From assembly GCA_903848955.1 (NCBI GenBank), contig CAINHS010000095.1:29795-93794 (forward strand): a stretch of DNA of 64,000 nt. The letters are read 5' to 3'. A program made the translations under genes and the position numbers. This document shows, piece after piece, positions 35,808 to 45,373 of this stretch. The DNA comes from an uncultured beta proteobacterium. Lineage in GTDB: Bacteria; Pseudomonadota; Gammaproteobacteria; Burkholderiales; Rhodocyclaceae. Under the pieces are notes generated by a model. That model was not told the origin of the DNA. It did no database searches and saw only the letters and a program-made list of their open reading frames with translations. Positions within the stretch are counted from its first letter, which is position 1; every line of letters begins with the position of its first letter.

Positions 35808-38800
35808 ATGACGGGCGCTCTCTCAAGGAAAACGGCCCCCGCCTGGGCAATCCTCGGCGCCGGTCTGCTGGCAGCCGTTTTCGCCGGCATTCAGGTCAAG
35901 CAGGGCATTGAAGAAGATGCGCTGAGGCAATTTGCCTTTTCCTGCGATCAGGTCACTCTCAAGATTCAGGAGCGCCTTGGCGCCTATGCGCTGATCCTTC
36001 GCGGCGGCGCCGCTCTTTTTACGGGAGCGAAAATTGTCGATCGTCGTCAGTGGCGGGACTACGTCGCAACACTGCGGCCGGAGGAAATCGTCCCCGGCGT
36101 GCAGGGCATCGGCTTCGCACAAGTCATTGCCCCGGATCAACTCGCCGCCCACATTGCCCGGGTCCGCGGCGAGGGATTTCCCGCCTACAGCGTGCGGCCG
36201 CCCGGCGAGCGCGCCATCTACACCTCCATCATCTACCTCGAACCGTTTCGCGACCGCAACCTGCGCGCTTTCGGCTTCGACATGTTCTCCGAACCGATCC
36301 GGCGCGCCGCCATGGAGCAGGCGCGCGACAGCGGCGAAGCGGCTCTGTCGGGCAAGGTCGAACTGGTGCAGGAGACCGCCAAGGAAGTCCAGGCCGGAAC
36401 CCTCATGTACGTTCCCGTGTATCGCAACGGCGAAGCGACGAATACGCTCGAGCAGCGACGCGCGGCACTGATCGGCTGGGCTTACAGCCCCTACCGAATG
36501 AATGACCTGATGGGCGGAATTCTTGCGAACTGGACCCGCCAGGAAGGCAAAGTCATTGAGTTGCGGATTTATGACGGCGTTCAGGAAGCGCCGGCCTCGA
36601 TGCTCTACTACAGCAAGGCCGACACGGCCGCCGAACTGAATCCGCTGTTCCATCAGCACCGCAAGATCGACTTCAACGGCCGTCAGTGGCTGCTGGTGTT
36701 TGATCACGCCGCATCAGCAACCGGGATCAGCTACGCACACGCATGGGCGGCCTTGATCGGCGGCATTGCGCTCAGCGGAGTGCTGTTCGGCCTGATGCTC
36801 TCCGTGATCAACACGCGAACCAACGCCGCCCGCATCGCCGACGAACTTACCGAAGCGATTCGCGGTCGCGAGAAATTGCTGACGGAAAGCGAAGCCCGTT
36901 TCCGCGCCATGGCAGACAGCGCACCGGTACTCATCTGGATCCTGGACGAGGACAGGCTGTGCAACTACGTCAACAAGGTCTGGCTGGATTTCACCGGGCG
37001 CCGCCTTGACCAGGAGATGGGCAGCGGCTGGACCGCGGGGGTTTACCCGGATGACGTGCAGCGATGCCGGGACAGCTACGTGGGCGCCTTCGATGCGCGG
37101 CGGGAGTTCGTCCTGGAATACCGGTTGCGCCGCTTCGACGGTGAATATCGCTGGCTGGTCGCCAAGGGTGTGCCGCGCCATGACGATCAGGGCAGCTTCA
37201 TGGGTTTCATCGGCTCCTGCATAGACATCACCGAGCGCAAGCAGGCCGAACTCGCGGCCAGCAAGGCGAATCGCCTGCTTGAGGAATCCATAAGCAGCAT
37301 TGCGCAAGGCTTTACCATCTACGACGAAAATGACCGCCTGATAATCTGCAATGAAGCCTACCGGAGTCTCTACAACACCAGCCGTGACCTTATTGTTCAA
37401 GGTGCCACATTCGAGGAGATTGTTCGCAAGGGCGCGGAACGCGGGCAATACACGGACGCTGTCGGTCGCATCGACGAATGGGTGAAAGAACGGGTAAGAA
37501 CCCATCAGGCCGCAAACGGTGCCCAGCACGAACAACTCCTTGGCGACGGCCGCTGGTTGCTTATAGTCGAATCCCGCACGGCCAGCGGCTTCATCGTCGG
37601 CAACCGGATCGACATTACCGCGCGCAAGCTTGCCGAAGCTGAACTTGACCGGCACAGGAATCATCTTGAAGCGCTGGTCGAAGAGCGCACCGCTGCCTTG
37701 AACATCGCCAAGGAAGCCGCCGAAGCAGCCAACCGCGCCAAGACGATTTTCCTCGCCAACATGAGCCATGAACTGCGTACCCCCATGAACGGCATCATGG
37801 GCATGACCGGTCTGGCGATGCGCCGGGCCACCGACCCCAAGCAAAAAGATCAACTGGCCAAGGTGGAACAATCCACGCAGCGCCTGGTCGGCATCATCAA
37901 CGACATACTCGACATCGCCAAGATCGAGGCCGAGCGTCTCACTCTGGAACTGGCCCCCTTCCATCTGGCTGCGGTTCTGGAGAACCTGACCATCCTCAAC
38001 GCTGGAAATGCACGTGAAAAAGGCCTCACGCTAAGCATCGACATCGATCCTGATCTGGCCGCAATGCAACTGCTGGGAGACCCCCTGCGGCTAGGGCAGA
38101 TCCTCACCAACCTGGCCAGCAATGCCATCAAGTTCACCGCCGAGGGCTCGGTAAGCGTTCGCGTACTGGTCGCCGAGGAGAATCCGCGCGATGTCCTGCT
38201 GCGCTTCGATGTACGCGACACAGGAATCGGCATACCCGCAGAAATTCAAAAGCGTGTCTTCGACCCCTTCGAGCAGGCGGATGGATCGATAACGCGCAAA
38301 TACGGCGGAACCGGGCTCGGGCTGGCCATAAGCAAACGGCTGGCCGAAGCGATGGGCGGCCAAATCCGGGTCGAAAGCCAGGTCGGGGCGGGGAGTACCT
38401 TCTCGTTCAGCCTGCGACTGAAAAAAAGCACGGAGACGGTCGCCAGGCAGGCGGCGACGCAGGTCGATGTCGAGTTGCTGCTCCGGCAGCGTTGCCAGGG
38501 CAGCCGCATTCTGGTCGCCGACGACGAGCCGATCAACAGGGAAATCACCAAGATGCTGCTCGAGGACATCGGCATCCTGGTCGATACGGCAGAGGACGGT
38601 GCGGAAGCGCTGCTCATGGCAGGAAAGACTGACTATGCGGCGATCTTCCTGGATATGCAGATGCCGAATGTGAACGGACTGGATGCGGCGCGGCAAATAC
38701 GTTTGATGCCCGGCTACGGGAAAACACCCATCATTGCCATGACGGCCAATGCCTATGCCGAGGACAAGGCGAAGTGCCTTGCCGCAGGGATGAATGAATT

Positions 38801-38873
38801 CCTGGTCAAGCCCTTCAATCCCGACGAGTTGTTTGCCAGCTTGCACAGGACGTTGGATCAAGCTTCTGCCTGA
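35808..38873 (+). CDS. CHASE-PAS-PAS hybrid histidine kinase with receiver domain
   Basis: A membrane sensor of 1,021 residues. A first membrane helix (about 12-30), a periplasmic CHASE domain (about 60-290), and a second helix (about 306-330) are followed by two PAS domains (about 365-605), a coiled coil, and HisKA with His654 in [12 protein letters not shown]. An HATPase with DTGIGIP and GTGLGLAIS and a C-terminal receiver with Asp949 in FLDMQMP complete it. CHASE domains bind small extracellular molecules, but the ligand is not predictable. No response regulator gene is adjacent. It is not obviously linked to its neighbours. Confidence 0.93.
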   Translation: MTGALSRKTAPAWAILGAGLLAAVFAGIQVKQGIEEDALRQFAFSCDQVTLKIQERLGAYALILRGGAALFTGAKIVDRRQWRDYVATLRPEEIVPGVQGIGFAQVIAPDQLAAHIARVRGEGFPAYSVRPPGERAIYTSIIYLEPFRDRNLRAFGFDMFSEPIRRAAMEQARDSGEAALSGKVELVQETAKEVQAGTLMYVPVYRNGEATNTLEQRRAALIGWAYSPYRMNDLMGGILANWTRQEGKVIELRIYDGVQEAPASMLYYSKADTAAELNPLFHQHRKIDFNGRQWLLVFDHAASATGISYAHAWAALIGGIALSGVLFGLMLSVINTRTNAARIADELTEAIRGREKLLTESEARFRAMADSAPVLIWILDEDRLCNYVNKVWLDFTGRRLDQEMGSGWTAGVYPDDVQRCRDSYVGAFDARREFVLEYRLRRFDGEYRWLVAKGVPRHDDQGSFMGFIGSCIDITERKQAELAASKANRLLEESISSIAQGFTIYDENDRLIICNEAYRSLYNTSRDLIVQGATFEEIVRKGAERGQYTDAVGRIDEWVKERVRTHQAANGAQHEQLLGDGRWLLIVESRTASGFIVGNRIDITARKLAEAELDRHRNHLEALVEERTAALNIAKEAAEAANRAKTIFLANMSHELRTPMNGIMGMTGLAMRRATDPKQKDQLAKVEQSTQRLVGIINDILDIAKIEAERLTLELAPFHLAAVLENLTILNAGNAREKGLTLSIDIDPDLAAMQLLGDPLRLGQILTNLASNAIKFTAEGSVSVRVLVAEENPRDVLLRFDVRDTGIGIPAEIQKRVFDPFEQADGSITRKYGGTGLGLAISKRLAEAMGGQIRVESQVGAGSTFSFSLRLKKSTETVARQAATQVDVELLLRQRCQGSRILVADDEPINREITKMLLEDIGILVDTAEDGAEALLMAGKTDYAAIFLDMQMPNVNGLDAARQIRLMPGYGKTPIIAMTANAYAEDKAKCLAAGMNEFLVKPFNPDELFASLHRTLDQASA

Positions 38874-38972
38874 TCCAGGCCGCGCCCGTCATGGCTGCCT
38901 GCAACCGGCTCGCCATGACAGTTCGCCGCTTACCGGTCCGGCGATCAGACCAGGCCATCATGCCGCAAGCAT

Positions 38973-39539
38973 CTATTGTTGCGGCGGCAACAATTCTGGA
39001 TATTCCTGAACCAGCGTCTCGCCGTCCTGACGCCAGGCATGGCAATGATTGACGAAGCTCAGCGTAGTCTTGTCGGGCCAGCGCCGCGGGTCATGATCCA
39101 CGCTCATTTGCCGGGCCATGCGGTCGGGCCATGAGGCCTGCATATAGGTGTTGGCGATCTGGGAAACCAGTTCCGTAACATGGGTGCAGCCTTGGACTCC
39201 GCCCAGGATTTCCCTCATGCGCTGCGAAAAACCCGGTCCGATATGCAAGCCGACCAGCCGCCGGTAGGCGTCGTCGGTGGCGCCGCACATGGCCCAGGGC
39301 GCTTGCATGGTTTGCGCCGTGACATCGTGTATGAGGTAGTCGCTGTCGATAGTCATCGACAAGGACATATGGTGCATGTACTGCCCGGGCAACACCGGCG
39401 GACGGGAGCGGAAAGCCACTTCCTGGCCTTTTTCGTCGCTCAGCGTCGCCTCGATTTCAAGCCATCCGTTCTCCAGACGGAAAGCGCGACACGTTATCTG
39501 ACGGGTATGTACCGGTTCGCGCTGCTTATCTGTGGGCAC
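38973..39539 (-). CDS. DUF2889 family protein
   Basis: A 188-residue protein matching the DUF2889 pattern near its N-terminus (VHTRQITCRAFRLENGWLEI) and later YLIHDVTAQT, a family of unknown function often seen near anaerobic aromatic-degradation genes. The start is GTG at 39539; no usable ATG occurs before the conserved core. It is the last gene of the cofactor operon, 36 bases after the SufU-like gene, so co-transcription is likely but a shared function is not shown. Its final codons lie in an 8-base-pair hairpin (38975-38994). Confidence 0.78.
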   Translation of the reverse strand: MPTDKQREPVHTRQITCRAFRLENGWLEIEATLSDEKGQEVAFRSRPPVLPGQYMHHMSLSMTIDSDYLIHDVTAQTMQAPWAMCGATDDAYRRLVGLHIGPGFSQRMREILGGVQGCTHVTELVSQIANTYMQASWPDRMARQMSVDHDPRRWPDKTTLSFVNHCHAWRQDGETLVQEYPELLPPQQ

Positions 39540-39575
39540 GCTTGTTCTCGCTGTAAGTAGATCCGTAGTGGGTCG

Positions 39576-40034
39576 TCATGGAACTGCCGGTCGATCTGCG
39601 GCAGCGGATGACGGGGCGCTCTGCAGTGCGGCAAGCAGGGCACGAAAGGGCAGCAGGATGCAGCGGTGCCGGCTGGCATGGGCGCGCGCCGGCTCGAACA
39701 TGGCGAGTTCCGGCCAGACGGCTGGCAGCGGCTCACCGCTTTTCAGCATGCGCTCGAGGGCTTCGGTGACTGAGGCGATGCCGGCCTCGCTCTGCCCGAC
39801 GGCGCGCAAGCCGATTACCGCCGCTGCCGCGCGGCAGAGCAGGCATCCTTTGCTGGCATGGGCGACGGCGGCGATGTGCCCCGAGGTCACGGCCACCTGC
39901 ATGGCAACCCGATCGCCGCAAAGCGGGTTGTCCAACTGCGCTGCGCCCGTCGCATGCTGCAACTGCCCATGGCCGTGGGCAGCCTTGGCAAACTGCTTGA
40001 TGGCCTCCTGGTAGAGGGAATTATTGTCGTTCAT
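39576..40034 (-). CDS. SufU/IscU-like sulfur-transfer protein
   Basis: A 152-residue IscU-superfamily protein. Aligning by motif to B. subtilis SufU places its zinc ligands at Cys39, Asp41 (NPLCGDR), Cys64 (GCLLC) and Cys125 (RHRCILLPF), with nearly the same spacing as the known Cys41/Asp43/Cys66/Cys128. SufU proteins accept sulfur from SufS rather than build clusters, so I favour a sulfur-relay role. It overlaps the upstream SufS-like gene by 4 bases, the usual SufS-SufU pairing, but inside a molybdenum-cofactor operon with no other suf genes. Confidence 0.85.
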   Translation of the reverse strand: MNDNNSLYQEAIKQFAKAAHGHGQLQHATGAAQLDNPLCGDRVAMQVAVTSGHIAAVAHASKGCLLCRAAAAVIGLRAVGQSEAGIASVTEALERMLKSGEPLPAVWPELAMFEPARAHASRHRCILLPFRALLAALQSAPSSAAADRPAVP

Positions 40035-41335
40035 GCCAGTTCTTTCAGCACGAAATGCAGCCCGTCGAGCAGCGCCTGGATGTCGGCCTCGTCGTTGTAG
40101 AGCGCGATGCTGGCCCGCGTGCAGCCCCCGACACCAAGCGCCGCCAGCAGCGGCTGGGCGCAGTGATGGCCACCGCGCAGCGCCAACTGCCGCGCGTCAA
40201 GCACCTGGCATATGTCGTGCGGATGAAGACCCTGGATATCGAAGCAGACAATCGGCGCGCGCGCAGCGGAAAACTCCGGACCGATCAAACGCAGGCCGGG
40301 GATAGTCTGCAAGCCCTCGATCAGTTGCCGGCAAAGATGGCTTTCGCGGGCATGCAGTTGCGCCCAGTCGAGACTCATCATCCACTCCAGCGCAGCGCCG
40401 AGCCCGACGGCCTGCGCGATGGGCGGTGTGCCGGCTTCGAAGCGCTGCGGTGGCGCGGCCCAACTGGTCGCTGCCGGCGTGACTTCGCCTATCATGCCGC
40501 CGCCGGCCAGAAACGGCGGCATCGCCGCCAGCAGTTCTGCCCTGCCCCAGAGCACACCGACGCCGCCCGGAGCGAAGCACTTGTGGCCGGAGAACGCGTA
40601 GAAATCCACGCCCAGGGCTTGTACATCCTGAGGGCCGTGCTGCACCGCCTGGGCGCCGTCAAGCAGGACGCTGGCGCCGACCTTGCGTGCCGCATCGACC
40701 AGCGTCGCGACATCGGTCCACGCCCCGGTGACATTTGACAAATGCGTAACCGCAACCAGGCGACACCTGCTGTCGAGGAGTTCCGACAAGCCGCCCAGAT
40801 CAAGCCGGCCCGAGGCGCTGACCGGGATCAGCGCCAGGTCTATCCCGGTACGCTGGCGCAGCATCTGCCACGGCACGAAATTGCTGTGGTGTTCGGCGAT
40901 CGAGATCAGCACCCGGTCACCGGCCCGCAGCGTGTTGCCGAAGGCATGGGCGACCAGATTGAGCGAGGCGGTCGCGCCGGAAGTAAAAATGATCTCTTCG
41001 GACGAACCCGCGTTGAGGAAACGCGCTGCCGTCTGCCGCGCCCTTTCATAGGCCAGGTCTGCCGCTTCGGCGAGGCGGTAGGTGCCGCGCGATATGTTGG
41101 CGCGACTGGTGGTTTCATGGCGCAACACGGCGTCGAGCGCCGAGCGGTGAATCTGCGCGGTAGCGGCGCTGTCCAGATAGTGCAGAGCGGGCGCACCCGC
41201 CAGCAAGGGAAACCCGTCGCGCAGAGACGCCGGCTTCACACCGGGATGAAGGACTGCCGATTCCCCGGGCACGGACAGGCCGCATTCCGCTGGGCCTCTG
41301 TGTCCGTGCGGCGAGGTTGGCAACTTCGAGTTCAT
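40031..41335 (-). CDS. SufS-type cysteine desulfurase in a molybdenum-cofactor operon
   Basis: A PLP-dependent desulfurase of 434 residues. The PLP lysine is Lys252 (SGHKCF) and the persulfide cysteine is Cys392 (RGGHHCAQP), the class II (SufS/CsdA) arrangement. About 40 N-terminal residues precede the conserved fold. It takes sulfur from cysteine and should hand it to the downstream SufU-like protein, or to the XdhC-bound cofactor. In R. capsulatus a NifS-type enzyme works with XdhC to sulfurate the molybdenum cofactor (established). The gene overlaps its neighbours on both sides by 4 bases. Confidence 0.88.
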   Translation of the reverse strand: MNSKLPTSPHGHRGPAECGLSVPGESAVLHPGVKPASLRDGFPLLAGAPALHYLDSAATAQIHRSALDAVLRHETTSRANISRGTYRLAEAADLAYERARQTAARFLNAGSSEEIIFTSGATASLNLVAHAFGNTLRAGDRVLISIAEHHSNFVPWQMLRQRTGIDLALIPVSASGRLDLGGLSELLDSRCRLVAVTHLSNVTGAWTDVATLVDAARKVGASVLLDGAQAVQHGPQDVQALGVDFYAFSGHKCFAPGGVGVLWGRAELLAAMPPFLAGGGMIGEVTPAATSWAAPPQRFEAGTPPIAQAVGLGAALEWMMSLDWAQLHARESHLCRQLIEGLQTIPGLRLIGPEFSAARAPIVCFDIQGLHPHDICQVLDARQLALRGGHHCAQPLLAALGVGGCTRASIALYNDEADIQALLDGLHFVLKELA

Positions 41336-42951
41336 CGGCCGGCCAATCCGCTCAGCGCCGCCGGCGTGTCCACATCGGCAAAGATTGCTTCGTCATCGAA
41401 GGTCACAAACTCGATCTGATCAGCATGACAGCGCAACAAATCGCGGGCGCCGACATCGCCCTCTACGGCCTGCATTTCGGCGAAGAAACTGCGCGGCCAG
41501 ATGATCGGGTTGCCGCGACGTCCGTCCTTCATCGGCACCACGATTCTGGGTTGAGCGGGATCGAAGGCGGCGATCAGGCGGTCGATGTGTCCGCCATGAA
41601 TGCAGGGCATGTCGGCCAGCACTACCACCACGGCATCGACATCGGCCGCCAGCGCAGCCAGGCCGCAGCGCAGTGAAGAAGCCATGCCGCTGAGGTGTTC
41701 GGGGTTGTGCGTGAAATTCACCTGGAGGCCGGCGAGACAGGCGCTCACGTCGTCCGCTGCAAACCCGGTGACGACCACCACCGACGTGCAGCGCGAAGCC
41801 AGCGCCGCGTTGGTCGCGCGCCGTACCATGGGCACGCCGCCATATGTCCGCAGCAGTTTGTTGCCGCCGCCCATGCGGCTGCCGCTGCCGGCGGCCAGCA
41901 CCAGTGCGGCAACCCGGCGGCCAGGCGGCGCCCGGACCGGATCCGGTGCGGGGGCGTTGTCGTCATCATCAACTTCCAGCGGACTGCGGATCAGGCCGCC
42001 GACGCCCATCTCCATGATCTGTGCGGCCGCCATCGGCAACCCTGCCAGCATGCGCTGCAGGACCCAGTCGAGGCCGTTGCTGCGCCGCGAACGGGCACAG
42101 CCGGGCAGGACCAGCACGGGCACGGCGCCGATCCGCGCCAGCAGCAGCATGTTGCCCGGCTCCACCGGCATGCCGAAATGGACTATTTCGCCCCCGGCGG
42201 CAACGATGCCGGCGGGAACGGTGTCGGCGCGGTCCTTGGCAACCGTGGTGCCGGATATCAGTATCAGCGAGCATCCGGCGGCAAGCGCCTCGTGCAGCCC
42301 GGCCGTGACCGCCGCTGTTCTATGCGCGCAGCGCTGCACCAGTCCGAGATGGCTGCCGAGATCTTCCAGGCGCCGGCGGCTGCTGGTCACTGCGGCGATG
42401 TAGTTGCGCTGCGACTCGCCCGACTGTTCGGTGACGATGAGCGCGGCGCGCTGCGGCAGGAAAGGCAGCCGCCGCAAGGCTGCGCCCTGCGCTGCCTGCG
42501 CTATGCAGGCATTGACCAGGGTGCGGCTGACAGCCAGCGGAATGATCTTGACCGTGGCGACGACGGCACCGCCCCTGACGGCCGACAGCGGCGGCAAGGT
42601 AGCCAGTGTCACCGCCTCGTCGAGCCGGTTGATGCGATTGATGATGTCGGCATCGACCGTGATCAGGCCAGCCTCTGCCGCGAAAAGGTTGCAGCGACCG
42701 GCATGCGGTGCGCGCGCGGCAATGCCGGGGCCGGCCAGGGCGGCGGCGACGGCCCCGGCCGCGGCGTTTTCATCGAGATCACCGGCCTCCAGCCGGGCGC
42801 CGCTGAGGCGTTCGATCCCCGCCGCGGCGAGCAAATCAATGTCGGCAGCGGCGAGGCGGCGGCCCTTCTTCATGGTGCGACCGGGCAAGCGCAGGCTGTG
42901 CGCCAGCAGCAGCCCTTCGCATTCCTGCAGCGGAAACTCGCCGAAGATCAT
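41332..42951 (-). CDS. MoeA-like/MocA fusion: molybdenum-cofactor cytidylyltransferase
   Basis: A 539-residue two-part protein. The N-terminal about 330 residues are molybdopterin-binding MoeA-like (EGLLLAHSLRLPGRTMKKGR, LILISGTTVAKDRADTVPAG). The C-terminal about 190 residues are a MobA/MocA nucleotidyltransferase with LVLAAGSGSRMGGGNKLL and VVVVLADMPCI. MocA makes the cytosine-dinucleotide form used by xanthine-oxidase-family hydroxylases. Fusion of the two steps would channel the cofactor. It is translationally coupled to XdhC and to the desulfurase. The client enzyme is outside the window; hydroxybenzoyl-CoA reductase is one possibility given the aromatic pathway. Confidence 0.88.
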   Translation of the reverse strand: MIFGEFPLQECEGLLLAHSLRLPGRTMKKGRRLAAADIDLLAAAGIERLSGARLEAGDLDENAAAGAVAAALAGPGIAARAPHAGRCNLFAAEAGLITVDADIINRINRLDEAVTLATLPPLSAVRGGAVVATVKIIPLAVSRTLVNACIAQAAQGAALRRLPFLPQRAALIVTEQSGESQRNYIAAVTSSRRRLEDLGSHLGLVQRCAHRTAAVTAGLHEALAAGCSLILISGTTVAKDRADTVPAGIVAAGGEIVHFGMPVEPGNMLLLARIGAVPVLVLPGCARSRRSNGLDWVLQRMLAGLPMAAAQIMEMGVGGLIRSPLEVDDDDNAPAPDPVRAPPGRRVAALVLAAGSGSRMGGGNKLLRTYGGVPMVRRATNAALASRCTSVVVVTGFAADDVSACLAGLQVNFTHNPEHLSGMASSLRCGLAALAADVDAVVVVLADMPCIHGGHIDRLIAAFDPAQPRIVVPMKDGRRGNPIIWPRSFFAEMQAVEGDVGARDLLRCHADQIEFVTFDDEAIFADVDTPAALSGLAGR

Positions 42952-43643
42952 GCGCGCTCGCGGCGATAGCGAACCTGGATGATCTCGGCCAGGATGGACA
43001 CAGCGATCTCGGCCGGCGAACGGCCACCGAGATCGAGGCCGATCGGCGAATGGATGCGGCCGACCAGTGCATCCAGTCCGGCCGCCCGCAGCCGCTCCAG
43101 CCGCTTCTCGTGGGTGCGGCGACTGCCCAGCGCGCCGATGTAGAAAAGCGGGGCGGGCAGGGCCAGTTCCAGCGCCGGATCGTCAAGCTTGGGATCATGG
43201 GAGAGGGCCACCAGCGCCGTCGCCGCGTCAAGACCCAGTCGCGCCAGAGCTTCGTCCGGCCACTCGGCGCTGAGTTGAACACCGGGAAATCGCTCGGCCG
43301 AGGCGAAGGCGCCGCGCGGATCGATGACGATCACTTCGAAGCCGACCGCGGTCGCCATCGGTGCCAGAACCTGAGCGATATGCACGGCGCCGACAATCAG
43401 CAGGCGCGGCGACGGCACGTAGGCTCGTGCAAACAAGGCGTCGGCGCCGTCCAGCGACGCGCTGCGCCCGGCGTCGAGGAAGCTTCTCGCTTGCGTCAAT
43501 TGTTCGGCGGACAGCGGCAGTTCTCCCTCGCAGGTTTCCGCATCCAGCAGGCACTGCGCACCGTCCGTGAGACGGGTCACCACCAGCAGCGCACGCCGCC
43601 GGCTCTCTGCCGCGGCGATTCCGGCCAAAACCGTACGCTTCAT
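42948..43643 (-). CDS. xdhC: XdhC, Rossmann C-terminal half, as a separate protein
   Basis: XdhC binds the molybdenum cofactor and protects it during sulfuration and insertion. This 231-residue protein contains the C-terminal Rossmann part (RLLIVGAVHIAQVLAPMA, VIDPRGAFA, YIGALGSRRTHEKR, GLDLGGRSPAEIAVSI). The N-terminal XdhC domain is encoded by the next gene upstream (43640-43963), so the protein is split into two overlapping genes. Both frames are clean. Confidence 0.9.
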   Translation of the reverse strand: MKRTVLAGIAAAESRRRALLVVTRLTDGAQCLLDAETCEGELPLSAEQLTQARSFLDAGRSASLDGADALFARAYVPSPRLLIVGAVHIAQVLAPMATAVGFEVIVIDPRGAFASAERFPGVQLSAEWPDEALARLGLDAATALVALSHDPKLDDPALELALPAPLFYIGALGSRRTHEKRLERLRAAGLDALVGRIHSPIGLDLGGRSPAEIAVSILAEIIQVRYRRERA

Positions 43644-43963
43644 TCGACGGCCTCCACGAACACCTGCACCCGGCCGCCGCAGGCGAGTCCGACCTGCCAG
43701 GCCTGCTCGTCGCTGACGCCGAACTCAAGCAACTGCGGGCGGCCGGAAGCCATGACCGCGGCGGCAGCGTCGATCACGGCGCCCTCTATGCAACCGCCGG
43801 ATACCGATCCGACGAAATGGCCGGCTTCATCGACTGCCAGATGGCTGCCCTCGGGGCGTGGCGAGGAGCCCCAGGTACTCACCACGGTGGCGAGTGCGGC
43901 CGCCCTGCCCGCGGCGCGCCATTGCTGAAGTGTTTCGAACAGTGAACCGGTGTCTGCAGACAT
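43640..43963 (-). CDS. XdhC/CoxI N-terminal domain protein
   Basis: A 107-residue protein equal to the XdhC/CoxI N-terminal domain: LATVVSTWGSSPRPEGSHLAV and the cysteine motif GSVSGGCIEGAV, then LACGGRVQVFVE. The conserved cysteines are candidates for cofactor or persulfide contact. It is the first gene of the overlapping operon and should form a complex with the Rossmann part encoded next. The promoter lies in the 205-base divergent space before the thioesterase gene; I see no convincing boxes there. Confidence 0.9.
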   Translation of the reverse strand: MSADTGSLFETLQQWRAAGRAAALATVVSTWGSSPRPEGSHLAVDEAGHFVGSVSGGCIEGAVIDAAAAVMASGRPQLLEFGVSDEQAWQVGLACGGRVQVFVEAVE

Positions 43964-44168
43964 AGTCGTATTCCATTTCTCTCCGCGGCGGGCTACCGCA
44001 ATGACAGGTGAAACCGGGCTGCAGAAAAAACCTGCTGCCGGCGAATCGACAGCCCGCTATTTGCCTGCATTCAGTGTACCGTATCCCGCGGCGCGATATG
44101 TCTGCGGAGACGGCATCCCTGATGGGCTATCATGCTGCCAGCCGACTGTGCCGGCGGAGACCGCAGCC

Positions 44169-44597
44169 ATGAATGCAAGCGCTTTTGAATGTGACAAACT
44201 GATCCGGTTTCATCATTGCGATCCGGCTGGAATCGTTTTTTATCCCCAGTATTTTGTGCTCTTCAACGAACTCGTCGAGGACTGGTTCAATCAGGGCCTT
44301 GGCGTTGACTTTGCCCGCTTCCATGTCGAGCAGGGAATGGGCGTGCCCATGGGCAGCATCGAATGCCGCTTCATCTCCCCAAGCAAGGTCGGAGAAATGT
44401 TGCGTTTGTCGCTGTCGATCAACCGGATCGGCAAGAGTTCGCTGGAACTGAACGTGAGCGGCACATCCGGTGCCGAAACCCGTGTCCGGGCGACGCTTAC
44501 GGTGGTCCTTGCCTCGTTGAAGACAATGCGCTCGCTGCCGTTTCCGGATGACCTGAGGACCAGGCTCGAGCGTTATCTGCTGCCTCCACCGGTCTGA
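44169..44597 (+). CDS. Hotdog-fold acyl-CoA thioesterase (4-hydroxybenzoyl-CoA thioesterase-like)
   Basis: A 142-residue thioesterase with the hotdog signature HHCDPAGIVFYPQYF, whose Asp is the catalytic residue in 4-hydroxybenzoyl-CoA thioesterase. It could release CoA from aryl-CoA esters that accumulate. The start at 44169 (MNASAFECDKL) begins the fold; the frame extends to 43950 without homology. It stands alone on the plus strand between two minus-strand operons, and converges on the 44653 gene with a strong hairpin between. Confidence 0.88.
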   Translation: MNASAFECDKLIRFHHCDPAGIVFYPQYFVLFNELVEDWFNQGLGVDFARFHVEQGMGVPMGSIECRFISPSKVGEMLRLSLSINRIGKSSLELNVSGTSGAETRVRATLTVVLASLKTMRSLPFPDDLRTRLERYLLPPPV

Positions 44598-44616
44598 TCC
44601 GCCGACGCTCGGGATA

Positions 44617-44641
44617 TCAGCCCCGCGCTGCGCGGGGCTGA
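44617..44641. terminator. Perfect hairpin between convergent genes
   Basis: Arms TCAGCCCCGCG (44617-44627) and CGCGGGGCTGA (44631-44641) with a 3-base loop lie between the thioesterase stop and the stop of the convergent operon. There is no T-run on either strand, so it may act as a bidirectional 3'-end stabiliser or weak terminator. Confidence 0.65.
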
Positions 44642-44652
44642 CAAGGACGTCG

Positions 44653-45156
44653 CTACAGCGCCAGCGAGAAACGCCGCGTGCACGACGCGTCGCCTGCAGG
44701 CAGCGCACTTTCCGTCACCACCCGGATCTTCGGCGAAATGGTTTTTGCGGTGGTCTGGAACCAGTGATCACAACTGGCCTGACACTGGTTGGCAGCGCCC
44801 GTGGCGCGGAACGAATCCATCCACGGGCAGGCCGTATGCACCAGCAGCACGTCGTCCCCCTCGCGTGTCAGATGAGCCTCCTCGCCCATCACCTCGCTGG
44901 CCCGCACCAGCGAGCGGACAAGCTTTTCCAGTTCATCCGGCTTGCCGCCGCGATCGAGAAACATCTTCCCCGTTCCTTCGCCGATACGCTGGTAGAAGCT
45001 CATTTCCAGTTCTTTGGCGACCTCTGCGCCGTAGCGATCCTGAACGGTACGCCGCCAGCCGTGAAAGAAGTCATGACAAATACGCTGCATTGACTGCCAG
45101 TCGCGTTCGGCGCGCGCCAGTTTCTTTGCCTGATCGGTATCGGTGCTGCTGCTCAT
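44653..45156 (-). CDS. L-2-amino-thiazoline-4-carboxylate-hydrolase-like protein
   Basis: A 167-residue protein. The pattern fits the ATC-hydrolase-like family: HTACPWMDSFRATG, CQASCDHWF and the C-terminal GDASCTRRFSL. Family members in degradation clusters mostly have unknown roles, and hydrolysis of an amino-substituted ring is only a possibility. The start at 45156 (MSSSTDTDQAKK) gives a clean N-terminus; the frame runs further upstream into the zinc-ribbon gene without homology. It is the last gene of the 2-aminobenzoate-type operon, 25 bases after the zinc-ribbon gene. Confidence 0.7.
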   Translation of the reverse strand: MSSSTDTDQAKKLARAERDWQSMQRICHDFFHGWRRTVQDRYGAEVAKELEMSFYQRIGEGTGKMFLDRGGKPDELEKLVRSLVRASEVMGEEAHLTREGDDVLLVHTACPWMDSFRATGAANQCQASCDHWFQTTAKTISPKIRVVTESALPAGDASCTRRFSLAL

Positions 45157-45181
45157 CTGCTGTCTCCTCTGCTCGGTTGAT

Positions 45182-45373
45182 TCACTTGACGTTTGACTGG
45201 CCTTCGGTGCGGGCCGCGAACTCGGCCAACGCCTGCTGAAACTCGCTGATCGCTGCGGCAGTGATCTCGCTGCCGCATTCGTAGCAATGATTGCCGTTGG
45301 TTCTATCCACCCAGCGGCAGCCGCAGTGATCGCAGGCAAGTTCCGGCGCCCCCCGCGGATTGACGAAAATCAT
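45182..45373 (-). CDS. Small zinc-ribbon protein (63 aa)
   Basis: A 63-residue protein with two CxxC knuckles, CDHC near residue 14 and CYEC near residue 30, forming a probable zinc ribbon, then a helical tail. The start at 45373 overlaps the upstream stop as ATGA. I do not know its function; ribbons of this type often act as scaffolds or rubredoxin-like electron carriers. Its fixed place in the operon suggests that it serves the enzymes encoded beside it. Confidence 0.72.
   Translation of the reverse strand: MIFVNPRGAPELACDHCGCRWVDRTNGNHCYECGSEITAAAISEFQQALAEFAARTEGQSNVK

Noticed and set aside
38975..38994. ATTGTTGC/GCAACAAT hairpin as terminator between the kinase and the DUF2889 gene
   Set aside because: No T-run on either strand, and one arm is inside the DUF2889 coding end.
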